DNA from: Nitrosomonadales bacterium | Lineage (GTDB): Bacteria; Pseudomonadota; Gammaproteobacteria; Burkholderiales; Methylophilaceae | Length of the DNA: 10,273 nt | Assembly: GCA_018657165.1 (NCBI GenBank) | Contig: JABHXS010000052.1 | Span: 1-10,273 of the forward strand | Direction: 5' to 3' | Shown: piece by piece, positions 1 through 6,755 of the stretch | Position numbering within the stretch: position 1 is the stretch's first letter | Layout: every line of letters starts with the position of its first letter | The notes under the pieces: generated by a model | Seen by the model: the letters and a program-made list of their open reading frames with translations, nothing else | The model's database searches: none | What the model was told of the DNA's origin: nothing | Position numbers and translations under genes: made by a program

Positions 1-133
1 AAACAATAATTTCTATAAGAATAAATGAAACTGCCTTGTTTTTATTTTGTGGGAAGAAAATAAATAAATTATTAGAAAGCCAAGGGATATTGGCAAGGAA
101 CAAAGCCAAAATAATAATTAAGATAAAAATCAT
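1..133 (-). CDS. DUF2818-like small membrane protein, N-terminal part (cut by window edge)
   Basis: This is an open minus-strand frame of 44 codons that starts at ATG 133-131 and runs off the left edge without a stop. An in-frame TAA lies four codons upstream of the ATG, which fixes the start. The visible protein begins MIFILIIILALFLANIPWLS, then N-N-L-F-I-F-F-P, a short lysine-rich loop, and a second hydrophobic stretch with F-I-L-I-E-I-I-V. A first helix ending in L-A-N-(L/I)-P, then L-F-x-x-x-P, a basic loop and an acidic residue entering helix two resembles DUF2818, a roughly 100-residue membrane protein of unknown function often found just after nuoN in betaproteobacteria. The family call is from memory of the pattern and rests on a fragment. 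No clear Shine-Dalgarno precedes the ATG. The gene has the same direction as the nqr genes but is separated from them by the opposite-strand CBS gene. Confidence 0.6.
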   Translation of the reverse strand, partial: MIFILIIILALFLANIPWLSNNLFIFFPQNKNKAVSFILIEIIV

Positions 134-189
134 GGCAACATGTTAATAGGTTATTTTTAAAAAATCAAAAGAACTAGAAGGTTGTATAA

Positions 190-199
190 ATTATATAAT
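190..199. promoter_or_regulatory. Palindromic -10 element, possible bidirectional promoter
   Basis: The ten bases attatataat are a perfect palindrome and present TATAAT on both strands (194-199 on plus, 195-190 on minus). They sit between two divergent starts, the partial DUF2818-like gene (ATG at 133) and the CBS gene (ATG at 242). This would give leaders of roughly 35 to 50 bases on each side. No convincing -35 hexamer is visible at the right distance on either strand. In such AT-rich DNA a TATAAT can also arise by chance. Confidence 0.35.
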
Positions 200-241
200 G
201 TCATTAAGCTATAAAAAACATAAATTATATTTAAAGTTAAT

Positions 242-694
242 ATGAAAGCAACGGCGACAAAAGTCAGGACATTATTAGAAATAATTAATGAAAAGGACAT
301 TAAAGAGCTTATTACGGTGGATTCTAAAAGCCCTGTGATGGAAGCATTAACTATTATGGCTAAATTTAAGATTGGGGCCCTGATTGTTTTGCATAAAGAT
401 AAAATGGTCGGGATCATTTCTGAGAGGGATTACGCTCGTGAAATGATTTTAGAAGGAAGGTCTTCAAAGGATACAAAGGTTAAAGAAATCATGACTAAAA
501 AAGTCCTAACGCTCTCAGCTGAAGATAATTTTGAGAAAGGGTTAGAGATTATGAATAAAAAAAGAATTAGGCACATGCCGGTCATGGATGGGAAAAAATT
601 AATCGGCATGGTTTCTCAAGGAGACCTTGTTAAAGAGATGATTGACTACCAAAAAGAATTGATAAAAGAATTAAAAGCTTTCGTTTATTGGTAG
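242..694 (+). CDS. Two-CBS-domain protein
   Basis: This is a stand-alone soluble protein of 150 residues made of two CBS domains that would pack as a Bateman module. CBS1 spans about residues 22-78 and contains V-G-I-I-S-E-R-D-Y-A-R (56-66), followed by the linker G-R-S-S-K-D-T (72-78) typical of this subgroup. CBS2 spans about 82-140, with E-I-M-T (82-85), R-H-M-P-V (110-114) and I-G-M-V-S-Q-G-D-L-V-K (121-131). The family binds adenosine ligands such as AMP, ATP, NAD or SAM, and no enzymatic domain is attached here. Length is normal for the single-module type (about 140-150). The start has no obvious Shine-Dalgarno, and the first six residues look like a small N-terminal extension before the usual V-R-x-L-L. 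The gene converges on nqrF, and its TAG (692-694) abuts the nqrF stop with no spacer. Its actual role and any link to NQR are unknown. Confidence 0.9.
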   Translation: MKATATKVRTLLEIINEKDIKELITVDSKSPVMEALTIMAKFKIGALIVLHKDKMVGIISERDYAREMILEGRSSKDTKVKEIMTKKVLTLSAEDNFEKGLEIMNKKRIRHMPVMDGKKLIGMVSQGDLVKEMIDYQKELIKELKAFVYW

Positions 695-1915
695 CTACCC
701 GCCAAAATCATCAAGCATAATGTCTTCTCTGTCTACGCCTACATCTAAAAGCATATTGATTACAGACTGATTCATTATAGGGGGTCCACATAAGTAGTAT
801 TCACAGTCTTCTGGTGCAGGATGGTTTTTTAAGTATTGTTCATACAGGACATTGTGAATAAAGCCTGTATTCCCCTTCCATTTGTCCTCTGGAAGTGAAT
901 CCGACAAAGCAACATGCCAAGAAAAGTTTTTATTATCTTGTTGAAGTTTTTCAAATTCATCCGCATAAAACATTTCTTTTTTTGAGCGTGCGCCATACCA
1001 AAAAGATGCCTTTCTATCCGTTTTCGTCGTTTTAAACTGGTCAAATATAAGGCTTCTCATCGGCGCCATTCCCGCACCCCCACCCACAAAAATCATTTCT
1101 TTTTTAGTGTCACGGGCAAAAAAATCGCCAAATGGGCCTGATATGGTTACTTTGTCGCCTTTTTTTAAATTAAATATATAGGAAGACATTTTTCCTGCAG
1201 GAATACCAGAAGAACCAGGGGGTGGGGTAGCTATTCTAACATTAAGCATGACAATTCCTTTTTCAGCAGGGTGATTTGCCATAGAATAAGCTCTTTCAAT
1301 TGGCTCTGTTACCTCCGAAGAAAAATCCCAAATCTTAAATCTATCCCAGTCCTCTCGGTACTTTTTAGCAATATCAAAATCTTTATAAGACAGTGAGTGC
1401 TTAGGGGCCTCAATTTGTATATACCCCCCTGCTTTAAAATTTACATTTTCACCTTTAGGGAGCTCTAAAATTAATTCCTTAATAAATGTTGCAACATTAT
1501 CATTACTTAGCACCTTACATTCCCATTTTTGAACGCCAAAAACTTCCTCAGGAACTTCAATTTCCATGTCTTGTTTAACGGCAACCTGGCATGATAACCT
1601 TGTACCACAAGATGCATCTCTTTTACTAATATGTCCCTCCTCGGTAGGTAAAATCGAACCCCCGCCCGCATGGACTTTAACTTTACATTGAGCGCAAGTC
1701 CCACCACCGCCACATGCAGAAGGAACAAATAATTTCTCTGTAGCTAAAGCTTGTAGCAATTTACCACCAACTGGGACTTGAATAGTTTTTTCTCCATTAA
1801 TTGTTACATTAACTGCACCAGAGGATACAAATTTACTTCTTGCATAGATGATAATCATAACTAATGACAAGACTATGAATGTAAAAAGTATCACTCCAAG
1901 AAAAAAGGTATTCAT
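695..1915 (-). CDS. nqrF: Na+-translocating NADH:quinone oxidoreductase subunit F
   Basis: NqrF is the electron entry subunit of Na+-NQR. It oxidises NADH at FAD and passes electrons to its 2Fe-2S centre at the cytoplasmic face. One N-terminal membrane helix (about 3-24) is followed by a ferredoxin domain whose cluster ligands are Cys68, Cys74, Cys77 and Cys109. The FAD-binding motif R-A-Y-S (208-211) and the NAD-binding part follow, with F-V-G-G-G-A-G-M-A-P (276-285), C-G-P-P (376-379) and the terminal D-D-F-G-G. Its 406 residues match the usual length of about 407. It is the last gene of the nqr operon, nine bases after nqrE, and has a good Shine-Dalgarno (AAGGAT just upstream of ATG 1915). 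The stop faces that of the CBS gene with no room for a terminator. No apbE gene follows, unlike many gammaproteobacterial nqr operons. Confidence 0.98.
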   Translation of the reverse strand: MNTFFLGVILFTFIVLSLVMIIIYARSKFVSSGAVNVTINGEKTIQVPVGGKLLQALATEKLFVPSACGGGGTCAQCKVKVHAGGGSILPTEEGHISKRDASCGTRLSCQVAVKQDMEIEVPEEVFGVQKWECKVLSNDNVATFIKELILELPKGENVNFKAGGYIQIEAPKHSLSYKDFDIAKKYREDWDRFKIWDFSSEVTEPIERAYSMANHPAEKGIVMLNVRIATPPPGSSGIPAGKMSSYIFNLKKGDKVTISGPFGDFFARDTKKEMIFVGGGAGMAPMRSLIFDQFKTTKTDRKASFWYGARSKKEMFYADEFEKLQQDNKNFSWHVALSDSLPEDKWKGNTGFIHNVLYEQYLKNHPAPEDCEYYLCGPPIMNQSVINMLLDVGVDREDIMLDDFGG

Positions 1916-1924
1916 TAATTATCC

Positions 1925-2533
1925 TTATAACTTAACGCCAGAAAAACACATAAATGCCATTGCCATAAGACCAGCAGTAATAAACGTTATACCAAGCCCC
2001 TGTAGCCCTTCAGGTATATCGCTATATTTTAATTTCTCCCTTACGCCAGCCATCGCAGTAATAGCTAATGCCCAACCAAAACCAGAAGAAATGCCATAGG
2101 TAAGTGATTCAGAAAAATTGTAATCTCTCTCAACCATAAATAAAGAACCTCCTAAAATGGCACAATTAACGGTGATAAGCGGCAAGAAAATTCCAAGCGC
2201 GTTATATAAAGGAGGGAAATACTTATCAAGGATCATCTCTAATATTTGAACCAAGGCTGCGATTACGCCTATGTAAGATATCAGACCTAGAAAAGTGAGG
2301 TCAACCTCTGAAAATCCAGCCCATGCTAAAGCGCCTGGTTTTAGTAGGTATGTAAGAATAAGATTGTTTGCTGGAACAGTAATTGATTGAACAATCATAA
2401 CCGAAATACCCAACCCAATAGCTGTGGTTATTTTTTTGGATACAGCAATAAATGTACACATCCCCAAAAAGAAAGAAAGCGCAAGATTCTCAACAAAAAT
2501 TGCTTTAACTGCTAATGAAATCAAATTTTCCAT
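1925..2533 (-). CDS. nqrE: Na+-translocating NADH:quinone oxidoreductase subunit E
   Basis: NqrE is an integral membrane subunit of about six helices. With NqrD it forms the pseudo-symmetric pair that holds an iron-sulfur centre inside the membrane, between NqrF and NqrC in the electron path. Cys26 (in G-M-C-T-F) and Cys124 (in V-N-C-A-I-L-G-G) match the conserved metal-ligand cysteines of the family. A-I-F-V-E-N-L-A-L-S-F-F-L-G-M-C near the N-terminus is highly typical. The 202 residues are close to the family's roughly 198. Its ATG shares one base with the nqrD stop (TAATG at 2535-2531), so translation is probably coupled. A Shine-Dalgarno GAGGAT lies within the end of nqrD. RsxA/RnfA is a paralogue, but the six-gene nqr context settles the name. 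Confidence 0.97.
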   Translation of the reverse strand: MENLISLAVKAIFVENLALSFFLGMCTFIAVSKKITTAIGLGISVMIVQSITVPANNLILTYLLKPGALAWAGFSEVDLTFLGLISYIGVIAALVQILEMILDKYFPPLYNALGIFLPLITVNCAILGGSLFMVERDYNFSESLTYGISSGFGWALAITAMAGVREKLKYSDIPEGLQGLGITFITAGLMAMAFMCFSGVKL

Positions 2534-3186
2534 TAGTGATCCTCAACAGTTTGAATTTTAAATTCAGGGCTTTCAACTTGTGATTTTTTCCACGAACGCA
2601 AGCCCCAAATTAGAAATCCTATGATAAAAAATGCCGATGGAGGAAGAAGGAGTAGCCCGTTTGGAATATACCACCCGCCATCATTTATTGGCTCTAAAAT
2701 CATAATGCCAAACAATGACCCTGATCCAAAAAGTTCTCTAAAAAATCCGACACACATAAGGAGTAAGCCATAACCTAAACCATTACCAATTCCATCTATA
2801 AAAGAATCTACCGGGGTATTTTTCATAGCGAAAGCCTCTGCTCTTCCCATAACAATACAATTGGTAATAATTAGACCAACAAAAACAGATAGGGTTTTTG
2901 ATATCTCGTAAGCATAGGCTTTAAGAATTTGATCCACAACAATAACCAATGATGCAATGATTGTCATTTGTACAATAATTCTTATGGAGGTTGGAATATG
3001 GTTACGTAACAACGATATAAAAAAAGATGAAAAACCTGTGACAACAATTACTGCGAGCATCATAACAAAAGCAACTTTTAATGAAGAGGTAACAGCCAAA
3101 GCTGAGCATATTCCTAAAACTTGTAATGCTATAGGGTTGTTATCAACTAAAGGGTCTACGAGAAGTTTTTTTCTAGTTTGTGACAT
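2533..3186 (-). CDS. nqrD: Na+-translocating NADH:quinone oxidoreductase subunit D
   Basis: NqrD is an integral membrane subunit of about six helices, partner of NqrE in the membrane iron centre and paralogous to RnfE. The N-terminal D-P-L-V-D-N-N-P-I-A-L-Q-V-L-G-I-C (11-27) is a hallmark and supplies Cys27. The second conserved cysteine, Cys110, is in T-N-C-I-V-M-G-R-A-E-A-F-A. The 217 residues are slightly longer than the common 208-210, the excess being a polar tail after the last helix (about residues 198-217). The start overlaps the nqrC stop by one base (TAATG at 3188-3184), the same arrangement as at the nqrD/nqrE junction. A weak Shine-Dalgarno-like GGGA precedes it. Confidence 0.97.
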   Translation of the reverse strand: MSQTRKKLLVDPLVDNNPIALQVLGICSALAVTSSLKVAFVMMLAVIVVTGFSSFFISLLRNHIPTSIRIIVQMTIIASLVIVVDQILKAYAYEISKTLSVFVGLIITNCIVMGRAEAFAMKNTPVDSFIDGIGNGLGYGLLLMCVGFFRELFGSGSLFGIMILEPINDGGWYIPNGLLLLPPSAFFIIGFLIWGLRSWKKSQVESPEFKIQTVEDH

Positions 3187-3983
3187 TACATTGTCCCATT
3201 TTTGAAGTTTGTAAGAAATTTATTGAATCCTGACTCACCCAACCAAAACCTAACTAAATTATGCACACCGTTTGAAGTTAGAGTTGCTCCCGCAATAGCA
3301 TCAACATGATATTCTTTAGCATCAGCAGTCTTTGCTACTTGTATCATTAAATCTCCCTCCGGGTTTCTTATTTTTTTCCCCGCCCATTGCGATTTCCATT
3401 TTGGATTATCTACTTCCCCACCTAATCCAGGTGTTTCTGCATGTTGGTAAAATTGTAATCCAAAGATTTCATTGCCATCCTCTTCTAGTGCTACAAATCC
3501 ATATAATGTTGACCAAAGGCCATAACCATAGATAGGTAAAATTATCTTATCAATGCTTTGGTCCTTATTTTTAAGAAGGTACACCGTCGCAAAATTTGAT
3601 CTTCTTCCAATAGAAGCTGGGTCATCAGTAAGCTCAATGCTGAGCATTGGGTCAGATGCCGCTTTAGCATCATCGAAATCTTTAGGGTTAAACCTATCAG
3701 TAAATACCCCTTCGTTGATATCAACTATCCTGGGCTCAAATGATGAAAATGACTCTTCTACATCTATCCCCTCATAATAAATACCTGCGACTTGTAAAAT
3801 ATTTATTTGTTTATCGCGAATTTTATTAGCCTGCTGGAGCACTTTTAACTTCACAGCAGCAAAGGAGACTATCATGGAACAAAAAAGGCAAAGAACTACT
3901 GCAACAAAAATAGTTTTCGGCGTGCTATTTATAGGCATATTCTTGAACTTTGTGAAAATATTTTCTTTTCTTTGTTCAGGCAT
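3186..3983 (-). CDS. nqrC: Na+-translocating NADH:quinone oxidoreductase subunit C (covalent FMN subunit)
   Basis: NqrC has one N-terminal membrane helix (about 23-45) and a large periplasmic FMN-binding domain that carries a covalently attached FMN. The flavinylation site is D-A-I-A-G-A-T-L-T-S (228-237), so the acceptor is expected to be Thr234. The usual site is D-x-x-S-G-A-T, so alanine replaces serine at 231. Other family landmarks are G-Y-G-L-W-S-T-L-Y-G (153-162), H-A-E-T-P-G-L-G (181-188) and the final V-R-F-W-L. At 265 residues it is a normal length. Its ATG lies eight bases inside the end of nqrB, with the purine run GAGGAAGA directly before it. Flavin attachment needs ApbE, which is not encoded in this window. 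Confidence 0.97.
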   Translation of the reverse strand: MPEQRKENIFTKFKNMPINSTPKTIFVAVVLCLFCSMIVSFAAVKLKVLQQANKIRDKQINILQVAGIYYEGIDVEESFSSFEPRIVDINEGVFTDRFNPKDFDDAKAASDPMLSIELTDDPASIGRRSNFATVYLLKNKDQSIDKIILPIYGYGLWSTLYGFVALEEDGNEIFGLQFYQHAETPGLGGEVDNPKWKSQWAGKKIRNPEGDLMIQVAKTADAKEYHVDAIAGATLTSNGVHNLVRFWLGESGFNKFLTNFKNGTM

Positions 3984-5187
3984 TCTTCCTCATCCTTCTT
4001 CTCTTGATATTTGCTTGAACTACAAAGTGATCAATTAATGGTGCGAATACATTCCCAAATAAAATAGCAAGCATCATTCCCTCAGGAAAAGCTGGATTTA
4101 AAACACGTATCATTACAACCATAAATCCAATTAATGCTCCGTAGATATATCGCCCCATATTTGTATGACTTGCTGACACTGGCTCGGTAACCATAAACAC
4201 AAGACCAAAAGCATAACCTCCGATCACAAGATGCCAATACCACGGCATACTAAACATAGGGTTTGTATCACTTCCAATCCAATTTAAAAAGGATGAGAAA
4301 ACAATCATTCCAACTAAACAACCAATTATTAATCTATAGTTTGCTATGCGAGTGATAAGTAAAAAACTTAAACCTACCAAGCATGCGAGAGTTGATGTCT
4401 CGCCAAGAGACCCTTGAATAGTTCCAAAGAAAGCATCGGACCAAGTAATTCCATAACTCATAAGTGATTCATATCCTTCTGCTGCTGATATACCTAAAGA
4501 GGTAGCAGATGATATTCCATCAACAGGAACCCAAACAGAATCGCCAGTCATATAAGCTGGGTATGCAAAATATAAAAATGCTCGGCCAGTTAAGGCAGGG
4601 TTTAAAAAATTCTTTCCCGTTCCGCCAAAAACTTCCTTTCCCACAACTACTCCAAACATAATACCAAGAGCTACCATCCAGAGCGGCGTTGTTGCTGGTA
4701 AAGTTAATGTATATAACATTGAAGAGACTAAAAATCCTTCATTTACCTCATGACCTCTTTTTGTCGCAAAAAAAATTTCCCACAAACCTCCGGCAATCAA
4801 AGTAGTTATATATATCGGGAAGAAATATAAGGCACCATGCGCCATATTTGAAAACATACTACTGGGATCCAATGAAATGCCAAACAACTGAAGCAACCAT
4901 ATTCTCCAACCAGTTAAACTGGCGGGACTAACTTCAGCTAATGCCAGATTAGTTTGTAACCCTGTGTTATAGAATGCCCATAAAATGCAGGGAATGGTTG
5001 CTATAACAACGTATGTCATTATTCTTTTCATATCCACAAAACTTCGGGCATGAGGTGCTGCTTTCGTTACCGTACTGCTTGTATAAAATATGGTCTCAAC
5101 CATTTCAAAAATTGGGTATAGCTTTTCATATTTACCACCCGGTTTAAAATGTGGCTCGATAGAATCAAAGAATTTTCGGAACGCCAT
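3976..5187 (-). CDS. nqrB: Na+-translocating NADH:quinone oxidoreductase subunit B
   Basis: NqrB is the largest membrane subunit. It carries a covalent FMN and riboflavin, forms much of the Na+ path and contributes to the quinone site. The typical cytosolic N-terminus includes P-H-F-x-P-G-G-K (12-19), then about ten helices with G-K-E-V-F-G-G-T-G-K-N-F-L-N-P-A-L (183-199) and V-T-E-P-V-S-A-S (333-340). The covalent FMN site is D-G-I-S-S-A-T-S-L (223-231), acceptor Thr229, corresponding to Thr236 of the Vibrio cholerae protein. The usual glycine before A-T is serine here (codon TCT). The 403 residues are a little under the roughly 412-415 of well-studied homologues. It starts three bases after nqrA, with a strong Shine-Dalgarno GGAAGG (5200-5195) inside the last codons of nqrA. 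It overlaps nqrC by eight bases. Confidence 0.97.
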   Translation of the reverse strand: MAFRKFFDSIEPHFKPGGKYEKLYPIFEMVETIFYTSSTVTKAAPHARSFVDMKRIMTYVVIATIPCILWAFYNTGLQTNLALAEVSPASLTGWRIWLLQLFGISLDPSSMFSNMAHGALYFFPIYITTLIAGGLWEIFFATKRGHEVNEGFLVSSMLYTLTLPATTPLWMVALGIMFGVVVGKEVFGGTGKNFLNPALTGRAFLYFAYPAYMTGDSVWVPVDGISSATSLGISAAEGYESLMSYGITWSDAFFGTIQGSLGETSTLACLVGLSFLLITRIANYRLIIGCLVGMIVFSSFLNWIGSDTNPMFSMPWYWHLVIGGYAFGLVFMVTEPVSASHTNMGRYIYGALIGFMVVMIRVLNPAFPEGMMLAILFGNVFAPLIDHFVVQANIKRRRMRKNA

Positions 5188-5190
5188 TAT

Positions 5191-6534
5191 CTAACCTTCC
5201 TTCTCAATTTTTTGCAGACAATCTCTGAGTGCAGGCCCATATTCATATTTAGCTGGGCAAGCAAAAGTAGCCAAAGCAAGGTCTTCCTCATCCAACTCCA
5301 ATGCACCTAAAGATTGGGCTGTATCGGTATCCATAACTAGCAATGAGCGTAATAATTGAGTTGGCAAATAATCTTGTGGCATTAGTGTTTCAAAGATACC
5401 GGTTGGGACCATAGCCCTCCTCCCTCCATTGAGGTTTGATGTTAGGTTAAACAATTTTGAAGGCATAAATGCCGATATCAGAACAGGCATCACAGAGAAT
5501 TTATTTGGTTGCGGCTTAATCCAACCAAAAAGTATTTTATTTCTATCTTCATGCATAAGAGTAACTTGCCTAGAATACTTGCTTAAATAAGCTAATTTAT
5601 TTTCTGCAATAACACCAGATAAGACTGAGCCTGAAACAATTCTGCACAAATCATCATTCAAGTATTCATTCTCTAATAAATCTTTTAAAGAGGCTCCCTC
5701 ATAAGTCCTTACCAATCTAGGATTTTTAGCAAGGGGTCCGCAAATGGCTATTGTTCTTTCAGCTTCAAGGTAGCCAGATAAAAATAATTTTCCTATAGCG
5801 ATAATATCTTGATAGCCTATTGACCATACTGTTTTATTGGCATCAGGCGCATCAAGAAAGTGTATGTGTGTGCCAACTAATCCAGCAGGATGAGGGCCTT
5901 CAAAACCAATCACTTCACAACCTTCTATATCAAATCGATTTTCTTCTTTATTGCATACAAAAACTTTTCCTTTGGTTAACAATGCAACCTTTTTAACCCC
6001 CTCCTCAAATGCCTCTAAATTATCATCTATGACCACATCTGCATCTGGGCACAAAGGCTCAGTATCAATGGCAGTTATAAAAATTGAAGATGGTTCTGAT
6101 TTTGGATTTGGTATTTTTGAATAAGGCCTGGTTAAAAAGGAAGTCCATAACCCACTATCAAGCAAGCATTTCTTTACGAATTCTTTTTGAGATTTAATTG
6201 ACTTGTTTTGCTTAATAAAGTTAACACTTTTAGCAGATAAGTTTTCAACTTCAATAACCACGCTCAGTAAAGATCTTTTTTCTCCTCTGTTTATTGACTG
6301 CACATTTCCTTTACATGGAGAGACAAAGCGAATTTCTGGGCAATCTTTATGACAAAACAAAGGGGTGCCTTTGTCTACCTTATCACCCTCAGAAACAAGC
6401 ATTTTTGGCTTTAAGCCATTAAAATCTGTTCCCTTAACTGCCATTGTTTTAGGGGGGTTCCCCTTGGAAATTTTTTGTTGTGGGGATCCTTCGATTGGGA
6501 CATCTAACCCACGTCTCAGAGAAAATTTCGCCAT
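5191..6534 (-). CDS. nqrA: Na+-translocating NADH:quinone oxidoreductase subunit A
   Basis: NqrA is the peripheral cytoplasmic subunit of Na+-NQR, implicated in quinone binding next to NqrB. It has no membrane helix. The N-terminus has R-R-G-L-D-V-P-I-E-G (7-16), then V-S-E-G-D-K-V-D-K-G-T-P-L-F (47-60) and R-G-E-K-R-S-L-L-S-V-V-I (83-94), all typical of the biotinyl/lipoyl-like first domain. The C-terminus retains C-P-A-K-Y-E-Y-G-P-A-L-R-D-C-L (family usually C-P-G-K-Y-E-Y-G). At 447 residues it matches the usual length. It is the first gene of the operon. A TATAAT-like -10 lies about 55 bases upstream, and AGGA 11 bases before the ATG is the only, poorly spaced, ribosome-binding candidate. 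Confidence 0.97.
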   Translation of the reverse strand: MAKFSLRRGLDVPIEGSPQQKISKGNPPKTMAVKGTDFNGLKPKMLVSEGDKVDKGTPLFCHKDCPEIRFVSPCKGNVQSINRGEKRSLLSVVIEVENLSAKSVNFIKQNKSIKSQKEFVKKCLLDSGLWTSFLTRPYSKIPNPKSEPSSIFITAIDTEPLCPDADVVIDDNLEAFEEGVKKVALLTKGKVFVCNKEENRFDIEGCEVIGFEGPHPAGLVGTHIHFLDAPDANKTVWSIGYQDIIAIGKLFLSGYLEAERTIAICGPLAKNPRLVRTYEGASLKDLLENEYLNDDLCRIVSGSVLSGVIAENKLAYLSKYSRQVTLMHEDRNKILFGWIKPQPNKFSVMPVLISAFMPSKLFNLTSNLNGGRRAMVPTGIFETLMPQDYLPTQLLRSLLVMDTDTAQSLGALELDEEDLALATFACPAKYEYGPALRDCLQKIEKEG

Positions 6535-6588
6535 AAAAAGTTAATTCCTGATTTGATGCCTATTTAAACAATACAAAGAATTAATGAG

Positions 6589-6617
6589 ATTATATTCTAG
6601 TTCCGGCGTCAGATAAA
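6589..6617 (-). promoter_or_regulatory. Candidate promoter for the nqrABCDEF operon
   Basis: Read on the minus strand, a perfect TATAAT occupies 6594-6589, and 17 bases upstream is TTTATC (6617-6612), a poor match to TTGACA. The expected transcription start near 6582 would give a leader of about 48 bases before the nqrA ATG at 6534. The position in the divergent spacer and the perfect -10 support the call. The weak -35 leaves it uncertain. Confidence 0.4.
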
Positions 6618-6710
6618 TTTAATTGACCTATTAGAATACCTTTTTACCCATTCTCATTTACTCTAAAATGCGGTAATCCCATCTAAGCATTTTTAATTTA
6701 CACATTAGGA

Positions 6711-6734
6711 TGCCTGCTTTTTATTAGCAAGGCA
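6711..6734. repeat. Imperfect inverted repeat upstream of nqrM
   Basis: TGCCTGCT (6711-6718) and AGCAAGGCA (6726-6734) form an eight-pair dyad with one unpaired A (6730) around a seven-base AT-only centre. It lies just upstream of the nqrM -10 (6743-6748), and its centre coincides with the place where the -35 would be. No T-run follows on either strand, so it does not look like an intrinsic terminator. A regulator-binding site is possible but unproven. Confidence 0.35.
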
Positions 6735-6748
6735 ATTTAGTTTATAAT
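6720..6748 (+). promoter_or_regulatory. Candidate promoter for nqrM, predicting a leaderless transcript
   Basis: A perfect TATAAT at 6743-6748 lies seven bases before the nqrM ATG (6756), and 17 bases upstream is a weak -35 (TTTATT, 6720-6725). Normal spacing from the -10 would put the transcription start at 6755-6756, on the first base of the ATG. No Shine-Dalgarno sequence precedes the ATG, which agrees with a leaderless mRNA. Confidence 0.45.
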
Positions 6749-6755
6749 TACATGC

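Noticed and set aside
157..417. Minus-strand open frame of 86 codons, hydrophobic, opposite the CBS gene
   Set aside because: It is antisense to a clear two-CBS-domain gene, and its hydrophobic composition follows from the AT-rich codons on the other strand. It has no family features.
1848..2099. Plus-strand open frame across the nqrE/nqrF junction
   Set aside because: It overlaps two certain genes on the other strand and has no recognisable domain.
1925..6534. Possibility that the six-gene operon is rnf rather than nqr
   Set aside because: NqrA and an NqrF with ferredoxin, FAD and NAD domains are present, NqrB is fully typical, and nqrM is adjacent. No RnfB or RnfC is encoded.
6583..6658. 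Seven-base inverted repeat AATGAGA / TCTCATT in the nqrA-nqrM spacer
   Set aside because: The arms are 62 bases apart and do not extend in either direction. A seven-base match in AT-rich DNA is expected by chance.
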